Source of the DNA: JBEKHI01 sp050012355
Lineage (GTDB): Bacteria; Actinomycetota; Actinomycetes; Streptosporangiales; Streptosporangiaceae
Reading direction: 5' to 3'
Assembly (NCBI GenBank): GCA_050012355.1
Contig: JBEKHI010000245.1
Coordinates: forward strand, 1 to 12,641
Length of the DNA stretch: 12,641 nucleotides
The translations under genes and the position numbers were made by a program. Within the stretch, counting starts at the first letter, position 1. Each line of letters opens with the position of its first letter. Below the pieces are notes generated by a model. It did not search any database. It saw only the letters and a program-made list of their open reading frames with translations, and was not told the DNA's origin. Positions 6,497 through 12,641 of the stretch are shown here, in pieces.

Positions 6497-8059
6497 ATGG
6501 GCTGGAGCAGACGTATCCGGGTGGCCGCCGCCGTTTCTGTTGCCGCCGCCGCGCTGATCGCGGGCGGTGCCCTAGCCTCCGCCGGCCAAGCTTCGGTAAC
6601 GGGCCCCATCGTGCACATCGCCGACGGCTGGGTCCGGGGCAAGACGGCGGCAGTGACCGACGAGTACCTGGGCATCCCGTACGCGGCCCCGCCCGTCGGT
6701 GCGCTGCGCTGGCAGCCCCCGCGGCCCGCCGCGTCCTGGGGCGGTATCCGCGAAGCTACGAGCTTCGCCCCGCACTGCCCGCAGCCGGCCTCACCTTTCG
6801 GCGTGGCCAGCACCTCGGAGAACTGCCTGTTCCTGAACGTTTTCGCACCGGCGGACGCCGGAAACCGTGACCTGCCGGTCATGGTGTGGATCCACGGCGG
6901 GACGCTGCTGGTCGGCGAGAGCAACGACTTCAACCCCTCCGCGCTGGTACGGAACGGCGTCATCGTGGTCACGATCAACTACCGGATCGGTGCGCTCGGC
7001 TTCCTGGCCGACGCGGCGCTGGCCGGCAGTCCGGGCGGGTCGTCCGGTGACTACGGGCTCATGGACCAGCAGGCCGCACTCCGCTGGGTCCAGCGCAACA
7101 TCCGCGGCTTCGGCGGCGACCCGCGGAACGTGACCCTGTTCGGCGAATCAGCCGGCGGCCTGTCCACGCTGGCGCAGCTGGTTTCCCCCGGTGCCCGCGG
7201 CCTTTTCCAGCGGGCCATCGTGGAAAGCGGCAGCTATGAACTTACTCAGCAATCACTGACCAGCGCCGAATCCGCTGGTGCCACGTTCGCGGCCAAGGTC
7301 GGCTGCACCAGCGACACCGCGGCGTGCCTGCGCAGCCTGCCGGTATCCACGATCGTCGACAACGAGGACTTCGGCGGCTACGAGCCCAACATCGACCCCG
7401 CGGTGCTTCCGCAGTCGATCAGTACCGCGTTGGCCAGCGGCCAGTTCAGCCATGTCCCGGTCATTATCGGGACCAACCACGACGAGTGGCGGCTGTTCGT
7501 CGGCCTCGACGAGTACAACGGCGCGCCGCCGGTGACCGCCGCGAATTACGTGGCGGAGATCGCCTCGACCCTCGGCCTGCCCACGAGCGTGGCCTCGGTG
7601 ATCGCTGCCGAGTACCCGCTGAGCGACTACTCCAGCCCGTCCGTCGCGTTGGGCGCGGTCGGCACCGACGCCATCTTCGCCTGCCCGGCGATCATTGAGG
7701 AAGAGGACCTGTCTAAGTACACGCCGACCTACGCCTACGAATTCAACGACGAGAACGCGCCCGATCGCTACCTGCCCTCGTACGGCTTCCCGTACGGGGC
7801 GGCGCACGCCTTCGAGCTCCAGTACCTGTTCGACTTGAGCAACACCCCGTACCCGGGCACCCTGTCGCCGTCACAACAGCAGCTAGCGCGGGCTATGAAA
7901 CGCTACTGGACGAACTTCGCCACGACCGGCGCCCCTGCCGCTAGCTGGCCGCAGTTCGCCGCCACCGATCAGCAGGTGCTGTCGCTGGTGCCGCCTCGCC
8001 CGCGGGTGGAGACGGACTACGCGACCGAGCACCACTGCTCGTTCTGGGGTGTGGGCTGA
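6497..8059 (+). CDS. Secreted type B carboxylesterase/lipase
   Basis: A 520-residue alpha/beta-hydrolase of the carboxylesterase type B family, expected to hydrolyse ester bonds outside the cell. Residues 1 to about 32 form a Sec signal peptide: basic MGWSRRIR, a hydrophobic alanine-rich core, and cleavage probably near ALASA or AGQA. Visible motifs: EYLGIPYAAPPVGALRW (56-72), SENCLFLNVF (107-116, the EDCLYLNV-type motif), WIHGG oxyanion-hole segment (131-135), GFGGDPRNVTLFGESAGG (204-221) with nucleophile S218, GTNHDEW with acid E330, and GAAHAFE with H437. C94/C110 and C270/C277 are candidate disulfides, fitting export. Sequence near the acid is DEW where DEG is usual, and HGGTLLVG replaces the common HGGGF, so substrate range may differ. 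The ATG at 6497 has GGGAG 9 bases upstream and begins the signal peptide; longer in-frame starts would run antisense through the MarC-family gene. An oxidoreductase gene follows after 18 bases. Confidence 0.93.
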   Translation: MGWSRRIRVAAAVSVAAAALIAGGALASAGQASVTGPIVHIADGWVRGKTAAVTDEYLGIPYAAPPVGALRWQPPRPAASWGGIREATSFAPHCPQPASPFGVASTSENCLFLNVFAPADAGNRDLPVMVWIHGGTLLVGESNDFNPSALVRNGVIVVTINYRIGALGFLADAALAGSPGGSSGDYGLMDQQAALRWVQRNIRGFGGDPRNVTLFGESAGGLSTLAQLVSPGARGLFQRAIVESGSYELTQQSLTSAESAGATFAAKVGCTSDTAACLRSLPVSTIVDNEDFGGYEPNIDPAVLPQSISTALASGQFSHVPVIIGTNHDEWRLFVGLDEYNGAPPVTAANYVAEIASTLGLPTSVASVIAAEYPLSDYSSPSVALGAVGTDAIFACPAIIEEEDLSKYTPTYAYEFNDENAPDRYLPSYGFPYGAAHAFELQYLFDLSNTPYPGTLSPSQQQLARAMKRYWTNFATTGAPAASWPQFAATDQQVLSLVPPRPRVETDYATEHHCSFWGVG

Positions 8060-8077
8060 CCGGGATAGCCTCAGCGC

Positions 8078-9463
8078 GTGGTGGCGATTCCTGACAGCGT
8101 TCTCAAGTCCCTGGCCGGCATCGTGGGCGAGCGTCAGCTGCTGACCGGCGCCGCGACCGCCGGTTTCGCCGTTGACTGGACGGGACGGTTTCGTGGGCAG
8201 GCGGCCGCCGTGGTCCGGCCACGTGACACCGCCGAGGTCGCGGCCGTCCTTGCCCTATGCTCCGATGCCGGGATACCCGTCGTGCCGCAAGGCGGTAACA
8301 CTGGCCTGGTCGGCGGCAGCGTGCCACTGCACGGGGAACTCGTCCTCAGCCTGACCCGGCTAGACCAGCTGGGCCCGGTCGATCGCGAGGCATCCCAGGT
8401 CACCGCCGGTGCCGGGGTTACCCTCCAGCAGGTCGCGGACGCCGACCCCGATCTGGATCTCGGCATCCAGATCGCGAGCCGGGAGAGCGCGACCGTGGGC
8501 GGAGCGGTGGCGACCAATGCCGGCGGGGTCCGCGTGCTGCGCTTCGGACCGATGCGTGCGCAGCTGCGCGGTATTGAGGCCGTGCTCGCGGACGGCACGG
8601 TCGTGTCGCACCTGGCCGGGCTGGTTAAGGACAACACCGGGTACGACTACCCGTCCCTGTTCGCCGGGTCTGAGGGCACGCTGGCCGTCATCACCCAGGC
8701 GCGGCTCCGGCTAGTCCCGCGCCTGCGGCACCTGATCACCGCCATCATCGGGCTGGGCAGCCTGGAGGAACTCCACGCGCTGGCTCATCTGGCGGTCAGG
8801 GAGGTGCCCGGCCTCGTATCGGCCGAGTTCTTCACCAAGACCGGCCTGGACATCCTGGTCGAGCATGCTGGCCTGGTTTCGCCACTGCCTTCACCAGCGC
8901 AGGTGTACCTGCTACTTGAAGCCTCGGGAACCGACGCACTCGAGGCACTCGCCGATGTGATCGCCGACCGGGAGGCGGCCGTCGGGGAGTCCGCGGCGGA
9001 AAGGCGGCGGCTCTGGTCTTACCGGGAACGTCTCCCGGAGGCGGCCGGGTTCTTCGGCGTCCCGATCAAGCTCGACGTCTCCGCTCCGGCCGCGCAGTGG
9101 GTAAGGCTCGCGTCGGCCGCCGCCGACGTGGTGGCCAAGACGGACCCGGGCGCCAAGGTCATCACGTTCGGCCATGTCGCCGACGGCAACGTGCACATCA
9201 ACATCGTCCCTGCGGAAACCGCCGACGGGCGGCACGAGGATGCGGTGCTGTCCTTTGTCGCTTCCCTCGGCGGTTCCATCTCCGCCGAGCACGGCATCGG
9301 CGCACTGAAAGCGCAATGGCTCGGACTTGCCCGCACAGCGGAAGAACGCGCGCTGTTCGCCAGGATCCGCTCCGCGCTTGACCCGTCCGGCACGCTAAAC
9401 CCGAACGTCCTCCCCCGCTTACGCCGGTCCGTTAGCGTAGCCGGGTGGAATGGGACCTCGTGA
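8078..9463 (+). CDS. FAD-binding oxidoreductase, D-2-hydroxyglutarate/D-lactate dehydrogenase family
   Basis: A 461-residue flavoprotein of the vanillyl-alcohol-oxidase/GlcD superfamily that oxidises D-2-hydroxy acids to 2-oxo acids. The N-terminal PCMH-type FAD domain has PQGGNTGLVGGSVP (70-83), VGGAVATNAGGVRVLRFG (140-157) and KDNTGYDYPSLFAGSEGTLA (184-203). The C-terminal cap/catalytic half has KLDVSAP (331-337), GHVADGNVHINI (365-376) and SAEHGIGALK (402-411), where H366, H373 and E404/H405 correspond to the metal and substrate site of D-2-hydroxyglutarate dehydrogenases, and ends with LDPSGTLNPN. The set of motifs fits D-2-hydroxyglutarate dehydrogenase better than a glycolate oxidase subunit, but the substrate is not proved. 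Two tandem GTG codons (8078 and 8081) could start it; no strong ribosome site is visible in the 18-base gap after the esterase, so translational read-on is possible. Its stop overlaps the helicase gene. Confidence 0.92.
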   Translation: MVAIPDSVLKSLAGIVGERQLLTGAATAGFAVDWTGRFRGQAAAVVRPRDTAEVAAVLALCSDAGIPVVPQGGNTGLVGGSVPLHGELVLSLTRLDQLGPVDREASQVTAGAGVTLQQVADADPDLDLGIQIASRESATVGGAVATNAGGVRVLRFGPMRAQLRGIEAVLADGTVVSHLAGLVKDNTGYDYPSLFAGSEGTLAVITQARLRLVPRLRHLITAIIGLGSLEELHALAHLAVREVPGLVSAEFFTKTGLDILVEHAGLVSPLPSPAQVYLLLEASGTDALEALADVIADREAAVGESAAERRRLWSYRERLPEAAGFFGVPIKLDVSAPAAQWVRLASAAADVVAKTDPGAKVITFGHVADGNVHINIVPAETADGRHEDAVLSFVASLGGSISAEHGIGALKAQWLGLARTAEERALFARIRSALDPSGTLNPNVLPRLRRSVSVAGWNGTS

Positions 9464-12400
9464 CCAATGAACGGGCGGAAATCCTCCGCTTCTGGCGTGC
9501 CATCGAATTGTTCGCTCCCCAGTCCGTCCCCGACGTCAACCCCGCGGGCCACGTGGAAGACGTTGCGGAAACCGGCCTGCTGCCCTGGGAGGCTGGTCAC
9601 CCGCTCCGCAACCTCGAGCTTCGCGACAACCAGGTCTGGCGGCACACGATCTATGGCGGCCTCTTCGATCTGGGAAAGGTCCGCGACCAGCTCGAGGATG
9701 CCTTCGGCAAGGACCAGGAAAGCTTCGACGCCCGGCGGCCGGGGATCACCGCCTTGTTCGCCATCTCTTTTACCGACGAGGGCCGTCCCTTGCTCGCCGC
9801 CGTGGAGTTCGCGAGTTGCGCGTGGGCCACTGGCCGCCTCATCGACCCCGGCCCGGCGCAAACGAAATGGCTAGATGGCTTCGAAGAAGCTGAAGCACTC
9901 TGCCGAGCCCGATTCCTGGCCGCGGTCGAGCCAGCCGAAGACGACCACCGAGCCGCCGAGCTCCGCGCGCGAGGCCATGAGGTCGGGTCTCCGGTCGATA
10001 TCCGCACCCTCTGCACATTGATCGAGTCGGTCACCGGTAGCTTCAACGTCCAAGACGTCCTTGACCCTAGCGGCATTCGGGTCAAGAGCGTCATGATCGG
10101 CCGCAAGCGCGAATTTTCAACAGATGGCTCGGAGTTCCTGAACAGCTTCTTCGCCGACGACCTAGCCAAGGTGGCGGGCGCGGCTAGCCAAGGTGCCGCG
10201 CTCATCGCGTATCTGAACGGCCCTTCGGAGCAGGCAAACCGCGTCAACCTTCGCGAGCACCCGGATGTCGTGGACCATCAAGTCGCCCCGGACCACACCC
10301 CGGCCGGGCGCTGGCCAGCGAACCCTGGCCAGCCGCTGGCGATGAGCCAGCAGTTCGCGGTCAATACCATCCTCCGCACGCTGGAACAGCGGCCCGGCCT
10401 CTTCGCGGTCAACGGTCCGCCCGGCACCGGGAAGACGACGATGCTGCGCGAGCTGATCGCGGCGCTGGTGGTACGCCGGGCCATTCGGCTGGCTGAACTT
10501 CCCAGGCCCCAGGACGCGTTCCGGACCAGCTATCACTGGAAGTCCGGGGAGTACACCCGGACCATCTGGGGCTGGGACCAGTCGCTCACCGGATTCGAGA
10601 TCGTCGTTGCCTCCTCCAACAATGGCGCGGTCGAGAACATCTCCAAGGAGATCCCCGGCCGGGACGCGATCGACTGCGACGACGCCAGCTATTATCCCGA
10701 ACTGGCGACAACGGTGCTAAATAGCGACAATGAGTCGGCCCAGAAAATCGACGCCTGGGGTTTGGTCGCGGCGCGCCTTGGCCGGAAGTCCAACCGGATC
10801 AAATTCGCCAACGCGTTCTGGTTCGGTGACAAAGACGCCGAAGTCAGGGGTTTCCAGGAAACTCTCAAGTCTTTCGAGCAGGCCCCGCGCGCCAACTGGC
10901 CAGCCGCCGTAACGGCGTTCCGCGCCGCACTCCGCGATGTCCAAGAACTTCGGGAGGAACGGTCGGCCGTATATCGGACCATGACCCCGGTCGGCACACT
11001 GCGGGAAAACATCGAGGCGATCCGCGCCCAGCAGACCGGTGCGGAGTCCCGGCGCAACGAGCTGAGCGCCGGACTCGATGCGGCTCGGAGGAGACTCGCT
11101 GAGGACGAGCACGAGGCAACTCAAGCCGAAGGGGCGGTACAGGTCCACCGGCTGCGACGCCCCGGCTTCCTCGTGCTCCTGCTGGGCTTGAGCCGAGCCG
11201 CCCGCACCTGGCGGGCGGCCGAACGGGAGCTGGCGGCGGCTCTTCTCGTCGCCCAGCTCCGCTTGGCCGAAGCCAACGAGCAGATCCGTCGCCTCCAGGC
11301 CCACATCGACGGGGAAGCGGAAACCGCGAGACGGCTTGCCGAGACGCTCATCGAGCTGACCGAGCGACTTGCCCTGGCGGAGCGCCAGATCGCCGAGGCC
11401 GTCGACCGCTGGGGCGATGCCGTCCCCCTGCCCGGCATGAGCGACGAGCGACGCGAGTTGTCCGGACCGTGGACGGATCCGAAATGGAATGCCGCGCGCA
11501 CCAAGCTGTTCCTCGCTGCCTTGCGGCTGCATCAGGAGTTCATGATCGCCGAGCCAAAGCGGATGCGGCAGAGCCTGCACGCCGCCGTGGACGTGCTGAC
11601 CGGAGCCGTCCCGGCCGATGCTCCCGCGGATGCCGTCCTGGCCGCGTGGCAGAGCCTGTTCTTCGTCGTCCCGGTGATCTCGACGACGTTCGCCTCGTTC
11701 CCTCGCGTCTTCTCCCAGCTCGGCCAGGAATCGCTTGGCTGGCTGTTCATCGACGAGGCGGGGCAGGCCGCTCCCCAGGCGGCGGCGGGCGCGATCTGGC
11801 GGTCCAGGCGAGTGGTGGTCGTCGGTGACCCGAAGCAGCTCGAGCCGGTCGTGACGCTGCCGTTCACCGCCCAGCAAGCCCTTCGGATCAACGCCGGCGT
11901 CGCCGAGTGGTGGCTGCCGGGCAGCACGTCCGCCCAGCGGCTCGCGGACGAGGCCAACCAGTACGGCACGTACTTGCCAGACGATGACACGGACGTATGG
12001 GTCGGCGCGCCGCTACGGGTCCACCGGCGTTGCGAGCATCCGATGTTCGACGTTTCCAACACGATTGGCTATGGCGGACTGATGGTCTATGGCACGCCAT
12101 CCCAGCGGGAGCCGATGGCCGCGCCGCCGAGCGGGTGGATAGACATACCCCCGACCGGCGACGCGCGAGGACACTGGATTCCCGCCGAAGGCGCGCAGGC
12201 CAGGAAGATCCTCCGTGCACTGTGCTCGAAGTACGACGTCGATGCCAGGCAGATCTTCGTGGTCTCGCCTTTCCGTGATGTCGCCGACGGAATCCAGACG
12301 CTGCTACAGGAATTCCCCGGTGCGCGCGGTGGGACGGTGCACACCGCCCAGGGGAAGGAGTCCGACGTCGTCCTGTTCATTCTCGGCGGGAACCCGGCCC

Positions 12401-12570
12401 GGCCCGGCGCGAAGCAGTGGGCCGCGCAGCGCCCCAACCTCGTCAACGTCGCTGTCAGTCGCGCCCGCCGCCGCATCTATGTCATCGGTGACCAGGCGGC
12501 GTGGTCGACGTGCCGGTATTTCGACACCCTCGCCGCCCAGTTGCGGGACGCCTCATCGGGCAAGGCCTAA
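9460..12570 (+). CDS. Upf1-like superfamily 1 helicase/ATPase with long coiled-coil insert
   Basis: A 1036-residue protein with a full set of SF1 helicase motifs: a Q-motif-like MSQQFAVNTIL just before Walker A GPPGTGKTT (319-327), motif Ia FEIVVASSNNGAVENIS (379-395), motif II FIDEAGQA (763-770, D765/E766), motif III VGDPKQLEP (788-796), motif V GTVHTAQGKES (958-968) and motif VI VNVAVSRARRR (995-1005). This order is that of Upf1/Dna2/NAM7-type enzymes. Residues 1-290 form an N-terminal domain I cannot name, with FWRAIELFAPQ (11-21) and VWRHTIYGGLFDL (59-71). Between motifs Ia and II, residues about 509-655 form heptad-rich helices split by a hydrophobic tip PGFLVLLLGLS (568-578). No nuclease motif follows motif VI. 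The GTG at 9460 overlaps the flavoprotein stop as GTGA and is preferred; GTG at 9445 would add five residues and a 19-base overlap. Nucleic-acid substrate and role are unknown; defence or RNA processing are possibilities only. Confidence 0.9.
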   Translation: MTNERAEILRFWRAIELFAPQSVPDVNPAGHVEDVAETGLLPWEAGHPLRNLELRDNQVWRHTIYGGLFDLGKVRDQLEDAFGKDQESFDARRPGITALFAISFTDEGRPLLAAVEFASCAWATGRLIDPGPAQTKWLDGFEEAEALCRARFLAAVEPAEDDHRAAELRARGHEVGSPVDIRTLCTLIESVTGSFNVQDVLDPSGIRVKSVMIGRKREFSTDGSEFLNSFFADDLAKVAGAASQGAALIAYLNGPSEQANRVNLREHPDVVDHQVAPDHTPAGRWPANPGQPLAMSQQFAVNTILRTLEQRPGLFAVNGPPGTGKTTMLRELIAALVVRRAIRLAELPRPQDAFRTSYHWKSGEYTRTIWGWDQSLTGFEIVVASSNNGAVENISKEIPGRDAIDCDDASYYPELATTVLNSDNESAQKIDAWGLVAARLGRKSNRIKFANAFWFGDKDAEVRGFQETLKSFEQAPRANWPAAVTAFRAALRDVQELREERSAVYRTMTPVGTLRENIEAIRAQQTGAESRRNELSAGLDAARRRLAEDEHEATQAEGAVQVHRLRRPGFLVLLLGLSRAARTWRAAERELAAALLVAQLRLAEANEQIRRLQAHIDGEAETARRLAETLIELTERLALAERQIAEAVDRWGDAVPLPGMSDERRELSGPWTDPKWNAARTKLFLAALRLHQEFMIAEPKRMRQSLHAAVDVLTGAVPADAPADAVLAAWQSLFFVVPVISTTFASFPRVFSQLGQESLGWLFIDEAGQAAPQAAAGAIWRSRRVVVVGDPKQLEPVVTLPFTAQQALRINAGVAEWWLPGSTSAQRLADEANQYGTYLPDDDTDVWVGAPLRVHRRCEHPMFDVSNTIGYGGLMVYGTPSQREPMAAPPSGWIDIPPTGDARGHWIPAEGAQARKILRALCSKYDVDARQIFVVSPFRDVADGIQTLLQEFPGARGGTVHTAQGKESDVVLFILGGNPARPGAKQWAAQRPNLVNVAVSRARRRIYVIGDQAAWSTCRYFDTLAAQLRDASSGKA

Positions 12571-12572
12571 TC

Positions 12573-12612
12573 GGCTCGCCCCCCGGGGCCCCAGTCTCCC
12601 GGGCGGCGAGCC
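12573..12612 (+). terminator. Hairpin terminator after the helicase gene
   Basis: Starting 3 bases after the TAA stop, GGCTCGCC (12573-12580) pairs with GGCGAGCC (12605-12612) and, after one C/C mismatch, CCCGGG (12582-12587) pairs with CCCGGG (12598-12603), leaving a 10-base loop. There is no T-run afterwards, which is common for GC-rich actinobacterial terminators. It probably ends transcription of the rightward genes. Confidence 0.75.
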
Positions 12613-12641
12613 GCTGGCCATTGTGGGGGTTACCAGGCGAT
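12613..12641. other. Unassigned right edge
   Basis: The final 29 bases after the hairpin hold no reading frame or motif I can support; it is likely intergenic sequence leading to the next gene. Confidence 0.4.

Noticed and set aside
6382..6978. Open frame extending the MarC-family gene upstream to 6978
   Set aside because: Antisense to the esterase, with no membrane or family character; typical long shadow frame in GC-rich DNA.
10717..11877. 386-codon minus-strand frame inside the helicase gene
   Set aside because: Antisense shadow of a gene with complete conserved helicase motifs; its translation is Arg/Gly-rich with no recognisable domain.
9460..12641. Helicase region as a known anti-phage system (such as Mokosh-type)
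   Set aside because: No phospholipase D nuclease, kinase or other partner gene is present, and no mobile element or integrase is in view.
1..12641. CRISPR arrays, tRNA/rRNA genes, insertion sequences, attachment sites
   Set aside because: I looked for repeated units, transposase motifs, terminal repeats and cloverleaf sequences and saw none.

Overview
The window is GC-rich DNA packed with genes that use GTG and TTG starts and 4-base stop/start overlaps. Its protein families (an AtuA-type acyl-CoA carboxylase cluster, a DinB-like TIGR03084 protein, a TetR regulator with the GVSRGAxQHHF recognition helix) point to a mycelial or mycobacteria-like actinomycete. Genus cannot be fixed from sequence alone. 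There are no rRNA or tRNA genes, CRISPR arrays, insertion sequences or phage genes visible, and no stretch above 300 bases lacks a gene.

Left part (1-5042, minus strand): a tightly coupled catabolic operon read leftwards. Order of transcription is a TIGR03084-type DinB-like protein, an AtuA-family protein, an acyl-CoA carboxylase beta (carboxyltransferase) subunit of methylcrotonyl/geranyl type, and an acyl-CoA carboxylase alpha (biotin carboxylase) subunit cut by the window edge. The three junctions are ATGA, TTGA and GTGA overlaps, so the four proteins are probably made together. The likely role is biotin-dependent carboxylation of a branched or unsaturated acyl-CoA during breakdown of leucine, isoprenoid or related carbon sources. 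The first gene appears to have lost about 100 internal codons in frame.

Divergent control region (5043-5151): 109 bases between the operon and a rightward TetR-family gene. It holds a perfect Shine-Dalgarno, a candidate promoter and a palindrome lying over the -10, which suggests the TetR protein represses the operon.

Middle (5152-8059): the TetR reading frame has no stop where its family normally ends and runs 423 bases antisense through a leftward MarC-family membrane protein gene. A 115-base divergent spacer separates that gene from a rightward secreted type B carboxylesterase.

Right part (8078-12641): an FAD-linked oxidoreductase of the D-2-hydroxyglutarate/D-lactate dehydrogenase family follows the esterase by 18 bases and overlaps a large Upf1-like superfamily 1 helicase that carries a long coiled-coil insert with a hydrophobic tip. 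A strong hairpin just after the helicase probably ends the transcript. I see good individual oddities (internal deletion, antisense overlap, coiled-coil helicase) but no convincing wholly new multi-gene system.
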